Below, in pieces: positions 38,610 to 41,022 of a DNA stretch of 41,022 nt. The stretch's first letter is position 1. Every line of letters starts with the position of its first letter. The DNA lies in assembly GCA_903895995.1 (NCBI GenBank), contig CAITVX010000032.1, forward strand, positions 1 through 41,022. The letters run 5' to 3'. The position numbers were made by a program, and so were the translations under genes. The DNA comes from an uncultured Actinomycetes bacterium (GTDB lineage Bacteria; Actinomycetota; Actinomycetes; Nanopelagicales; Nanopelagicaceae). Under the pieces are notes generated by a model. That model saw nothing but the letters and a program-made list of their open reading frames with translations. It did not search any database and was not told where the DNA came from.

Positions 38610-40430
38610 ATGGGCCATTACATAGCGAATTTACGTGACATCGAGTTCTGCCTCTTCGACCTGCTTGGGCGGGAATCGATCTTAGGCAGCTCTCTCTACA
38701 AAGAGCTCGACCGCGAGACGGTTATGGGCATGCTCGATGAAGTGAAGCGCATGGCAGAGAATGATCTCGCTGAAAGTTTTGTCGAAGGCGATCGAGTCGG
38801 AACAGTTTTTGATAAAGCAACTGGTTCGGTGAAGCTTCCTGAGAGTTTTAAGAAGTCATATCGCACATTTGTCGATAACGAGTGGTGGCGTATTGACGCT
38901 CCTGCCGAACTCGGTGGAACGATTATTCCATTCTCAGTTCGTTGGGCAATCGCTGAAATGGTTCTCGGTTCAAATCCAGCAGTGCATCTCTATACAACCG
39001 GTGCATCGATGGCAAATGTCTCCTACCAGCTCGGTACTGATGAACAGAAGAAGTGGTCGAAGTTCATGGTTGATCGCGAGTGGGGCGCAACGATGGTTCT
39101 CACAGAACCTGAAGCAGGTTCAGATGTTGGCGCTGGTCGAAGCAAAGCTGTGAAGCAAGCAGATGGTTCATGGCATCTCACTGGAACAAAGCGTTTCATC
39201 ACATCTGGTGATTCAGATTTACAAGAAAACATTTTGCATTATGTATTAGCTCGTCCAGAAGGTGCGGGTCCTGGAACTAAAGGTCTCTCACTCTTCTTGG
39301 TTCCAAAGTTCCACTTTGATAAAGAGACCGGCGCACCTCTTAATCGCAACGGTGTCTATGTCACCAATGTTGAACACAAGATGGGACTTAACGTCTCTGC
39401 AACATGCGAACTCAGTATGGGCGAGAAGGAACCTTGCGTTGGTTATCTCTTAGGAGAAGTCCATAACGGTATCTTCCAGATGTTTAAAGTTATTGAATTC
39501 GCTCGCATGATGGTTGGAACCAAAGCTATTGCAACACTTTCAACTGGCTACCAACAAGCTCTGAAATATGCGAAGGAGCGCGTCCAAGGTGGCGATATGA
39601 AGGTAATGAATGACAAGGCTTCACCGCGCGTCACAATTATCCACCACCCAGATGTGCGACGTTCGCTTATGGTCCAGAAGGCTTATTCCGAAGGCATGCG
39701 CGCACTAGTGCTCTATACCGCCTCAATTCAGGATGCAGTTGCGCTCGCAAAAGCTGAGGGCAAAGATGCTGAAGATCTTGAGAAGCTCAATGATCTCTTG
39801 CTCCCAATCGTTAAGGGTTATGGCTCTGAAAAGTCATGGACACTTCTTGGAACAGAATCACTCCAAACATTTGGTGGCTCTGGATTCACACAAGATTGGC
39901 CGCTTGAGCAATATGTTCGCGATGCGAAGATCGATACCTTGTATGAAGGTACAACTGCCATTCAAGGGCTCGACTTCTTCTTCCGTAAGATCGTCAAAGA
40001 TGGCGGCCGTTCAATCGGACTACTCGGAAAAGAGATTGGCGCATTCGCTGGAACTGGTGGCGATCTCGCCGCAGAGAAGGAAGAGCTTGCAAAGGCACTT
40101 GAAACTCTTAACTCCATGATCGGCACGATGGTTGGTTATGCGATGGAATCTCAAGAGAGCCCAGAAGCGATCTATAAGACAGGATTGAACACAACTCGCG
40201 TCTTAATGAGCGTTGGTGAAATCATCATCGCGTGGTTGCTCTTGCGCCAAGCAGATATCGCTACAGCAAAGCTTCCGACTGCTACTGGTAAGGATAAAGA
40301 TTTCTACACTGGCAAGATTGCGAGCGCGAAGTACTTCGTCCGCACAGTGCTGCCACATCTTCGTTCAGAGCTGAAGATCATCGCCTCTGAAGATGGTGCA
40401 ATCATGAACCTGCCAGAGAGCGCGTACTAA
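38610..40430 (+). CDS. Acyl-CoA dehydrogenase
   Basis: The 606-residue flavoenzyme belongs to the long acyl-CoA dehydrogenase group with N- and C-terminal additions to the usual 380-residue core. MGHYIANLRDIEFCLFDLL is the special N-terminal segment. VLTEPEAGSDVGAGRSKAVK and WHLTGTKRFITSGD belong to the FAD and substrate site. LQTFGGSGFTQDWPLEQYVRD and IDTLYEGTTAIQG follow, the latter with the likely catalytic Glu. It introduces a double bond into an acyl-CoA in beta-oxidation; chain length is unknown. No electron-transfer flavoprotein genes are near. A weak CATTAT hexamer lies 6 bases before the ATG. Confidence 0.93.
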   Translation: MGHYIANLRDIEFCLFDLLGRESILGSSLYKELDRETVMGMLDEVKRMAENDLAESFVEGDRVGTVFDKATGSVKLPESFKKSYRTFVDNEWWRIDAPAELGGTIIPFSVRWAIAEMVLGSNPAVHLYTTGASMANVSYQLGTDEQKKWSKFMVDREWGATMVLTEPEAGSDVGAGRSKAVKQADGSWHLTGTKRFITSGDSDLQENILHYVLARPEGAGPGTKGLSLFLVPKFHFDKETGAPLNRNGVYVTNVEHKMGLNVSATCELSMGEKEPCVGYLLGEVHNGIFQMFKVIEFARMMVGTKAIATLSTGYQQALKYAKERVQGGDMKVMNDKASPRVTIIHHPDVRRSLMVQKAYSEGMRALVLYTASIQDAVALAKAEGKDAEDLEKLNDLLLPIVKGYGSEKSWTLLGTESLQTFGGSGFTQDWPLEQYVRDAKIDTLYEGTTAIQGLDFFFRKIVKDGGRSIGLLGKEIGAFAGTGGDLAAEKEELAKALETLNSMIGTMVGYAMESQESPEAIYKTGLNTTRVLMSVGEIIIAWLLLRQADIATAKLPTATGKDKDFYTGKIASAKYFVRTVLPHLRSELKIIASEDGAIMNLPESAY

Positions 40431-40449
40431 CTAGTTAGTATCGCTTTAA

Positions 40450-41022
40450 CTACGCAAGATACCCCAGTGCATTCTTAAGGATTGCACTGCGCTTATTAAT
40501 GCCTAGTGAGATGTGGCCTTCACCTGGTTCGAAATGTAATTTTGCCGTTGGAATCTTACTTGCGAGCCATTTGCCGTGTGCGTGAGGGACCATTAAATCT
40601 TCATCACCTTGCCACAGTTCTACTGGTTTTGTAATTGCACCGATATCAAAGCCCCATGGTTTTACAAAGGCGATGTCGTCATCCATCCATCCGTAATAAC
40701 TTACAGAGAGAGCGTGACGAAATACCGAAGCAGTTTCTTCAGCAACCACTGGTGTGAGTGAGCGCTTATCTGCATTCCCGATCAGACCACCGAGTGCTTC
40801 GATAAGTTGTGAGCCAGTTACATTCGCTGTACCGCCTGAATTTTCTTTCATCCATGCTTCAAGGATTTCTGTGCCAGCTACTGCTGCGCCAAACTCAATA
40901 TGGTTCTCTTCGCCCATTCCTTCTAAGAAATCTAAATCTGATGAACCGTATTCAGCTACGCCTGCAATGCTGATAGCTGCAACGTTCTCAGACAATGTTG
41001 TATCTGCAAGGCAGTGAGGTCC
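40450..41022 (-). CDS. Alpha/beta hydrolase (5' end outside window)
   Basis: The minus-strand frame is open through the window edge: the visible part begins GPHCLADTTLSENV, which looks like the segment just after the nucleophile elbow (usually GxSxGGPHALA) of an alpha/beta hydrolase. The remaining 190 residues carry a helical cap and the last catalytic residues, Asp in LWQGDEDLMVPHAHG and His in EPGEGHISLG. The start codon and nucleophile are not in this window. The substrate is unknown. It converges with the acyl-CoA dehydrogenase. Confidence 0.85.
   Translation of the reverse strand, partial: GPHCLADTTLSENVAAISIAGVAEYGSSDLDFLEGMGEENHIEFGAAVAGTEILEAWMKENSGGTANVTGSQLIEALGGLIGNADKRSLTPVVAEETASVFRHALSVSYYGWMDDDIAFVKPWGFDIGAITKPVELWQGDEDLMVPHAHGKWLASKIPTAKLHFEPGEGHISLGINKRSAILKNALGYLA

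Noticed and set aside
39733-40119. A 128-codon frame inside the acyl-CoA dehydrogenase
   Set aside because: It overlaps the catalytic part of a clear enzyme in another frame and shows no family likeness.
1-41022. CRISPR arrays, tandem repeats and insertion sequences
   Set aside because: Reading through the window I found no regularly spaced repeats, transposase motifs or terminal inverted repeats.

Overview
The window looks like a chromosomal segment of a streamlined actinobacterium. The base composition is moderate rather than GC-rich, genes are packed with very short gaps or overlaps, and several actinobacterial hallmarks are present: CrgA, a PASTA-domain PknB-type kinase with a PstP-type phosphatase beside a trpG/pabA gene, a Mycobacterium Sdh1-like succinate dehydrogenase, and a sugar ABC cluster with no ATPase gene. 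A freshwater acI-type lineage (Nanopelagicales) is my best guess from this combination; the placement is inference. I see no phage genes, insertion sequences, CRISPR arrays or rRNA.

Layout. 1-4.5 kb: a truncated GNAT acetyltransferase, an ABM-like protein, a class V aminotransferase, an SDR oxidoreductase, tRNA-Arg(ACG) and an FprA-type ferredoxin-NADP reductase. 4.5-9.9 kb: a carbohydrate uptake cluster (binding protein, two permeases, an intracellular five-bladed-propeller glycosidase) with a divergent LacI-family regulator and a candidate operator lying inside the transporter promoter. 9.9-13.7 kb: an ABM protein, a nucleoside hydrolase, tRNA-Ser(GCT) and galT-galK. 13.7-21.2 kb: an inositol-catabolism block, iolA-iolB-iolD-transaldolase on the minus strand, a divergent IolE/IolH-like gene, and a convergent aldo/keto reductase. 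21.2-24.1 kb: a PMI-like cupin, an M24 aminopeptidase, and a small operon of a YvlD-like membrane protein plus two CrcB fluoride channel subunits, one of which uses a CTG start. 24.1-30.8 kb: sdhCAB, tRNA-Ser(TGA), a HAD hydrolase, serS and pheA. 30.8-36.4 kb: pstP, pknB, trpG/pabA, crgA and a two-component system. 36.4-41 kb: htpX-lemA, dcd, an acyl-CoA dehydrogenase and a truncated alpha/beta hydrolase.

The most interesting system is the inositol operon. A transaldolase-family gene stands directly behind iolD where a kinase (IolC) and aldolase (IolJ) would be expected, and neither of those is in the window. Transfer of a dihydroxyacetone unit from 2-deoxy-5-keto-gluconate to glyceraldehyde-3-phosphate would give fructose-6-phosphate and malonate semialdehyde, the substrate of IolA. 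This would bypass both missing steps, by analogy with transaldolase-type sulfoglycolysis. It is a hypothesis.

A second pattern spans the window. Most first genes of transcription units have no Shine-Dalgarno sequence, but carry a TAnnnT hexamer exactly 6 bases before the start codon, as expected for leaderless mRNAs. Within operons, genes are joined by 4-base NTGA or 1-base stop/start overlaps. These two signals were used to choose many of the starts below.
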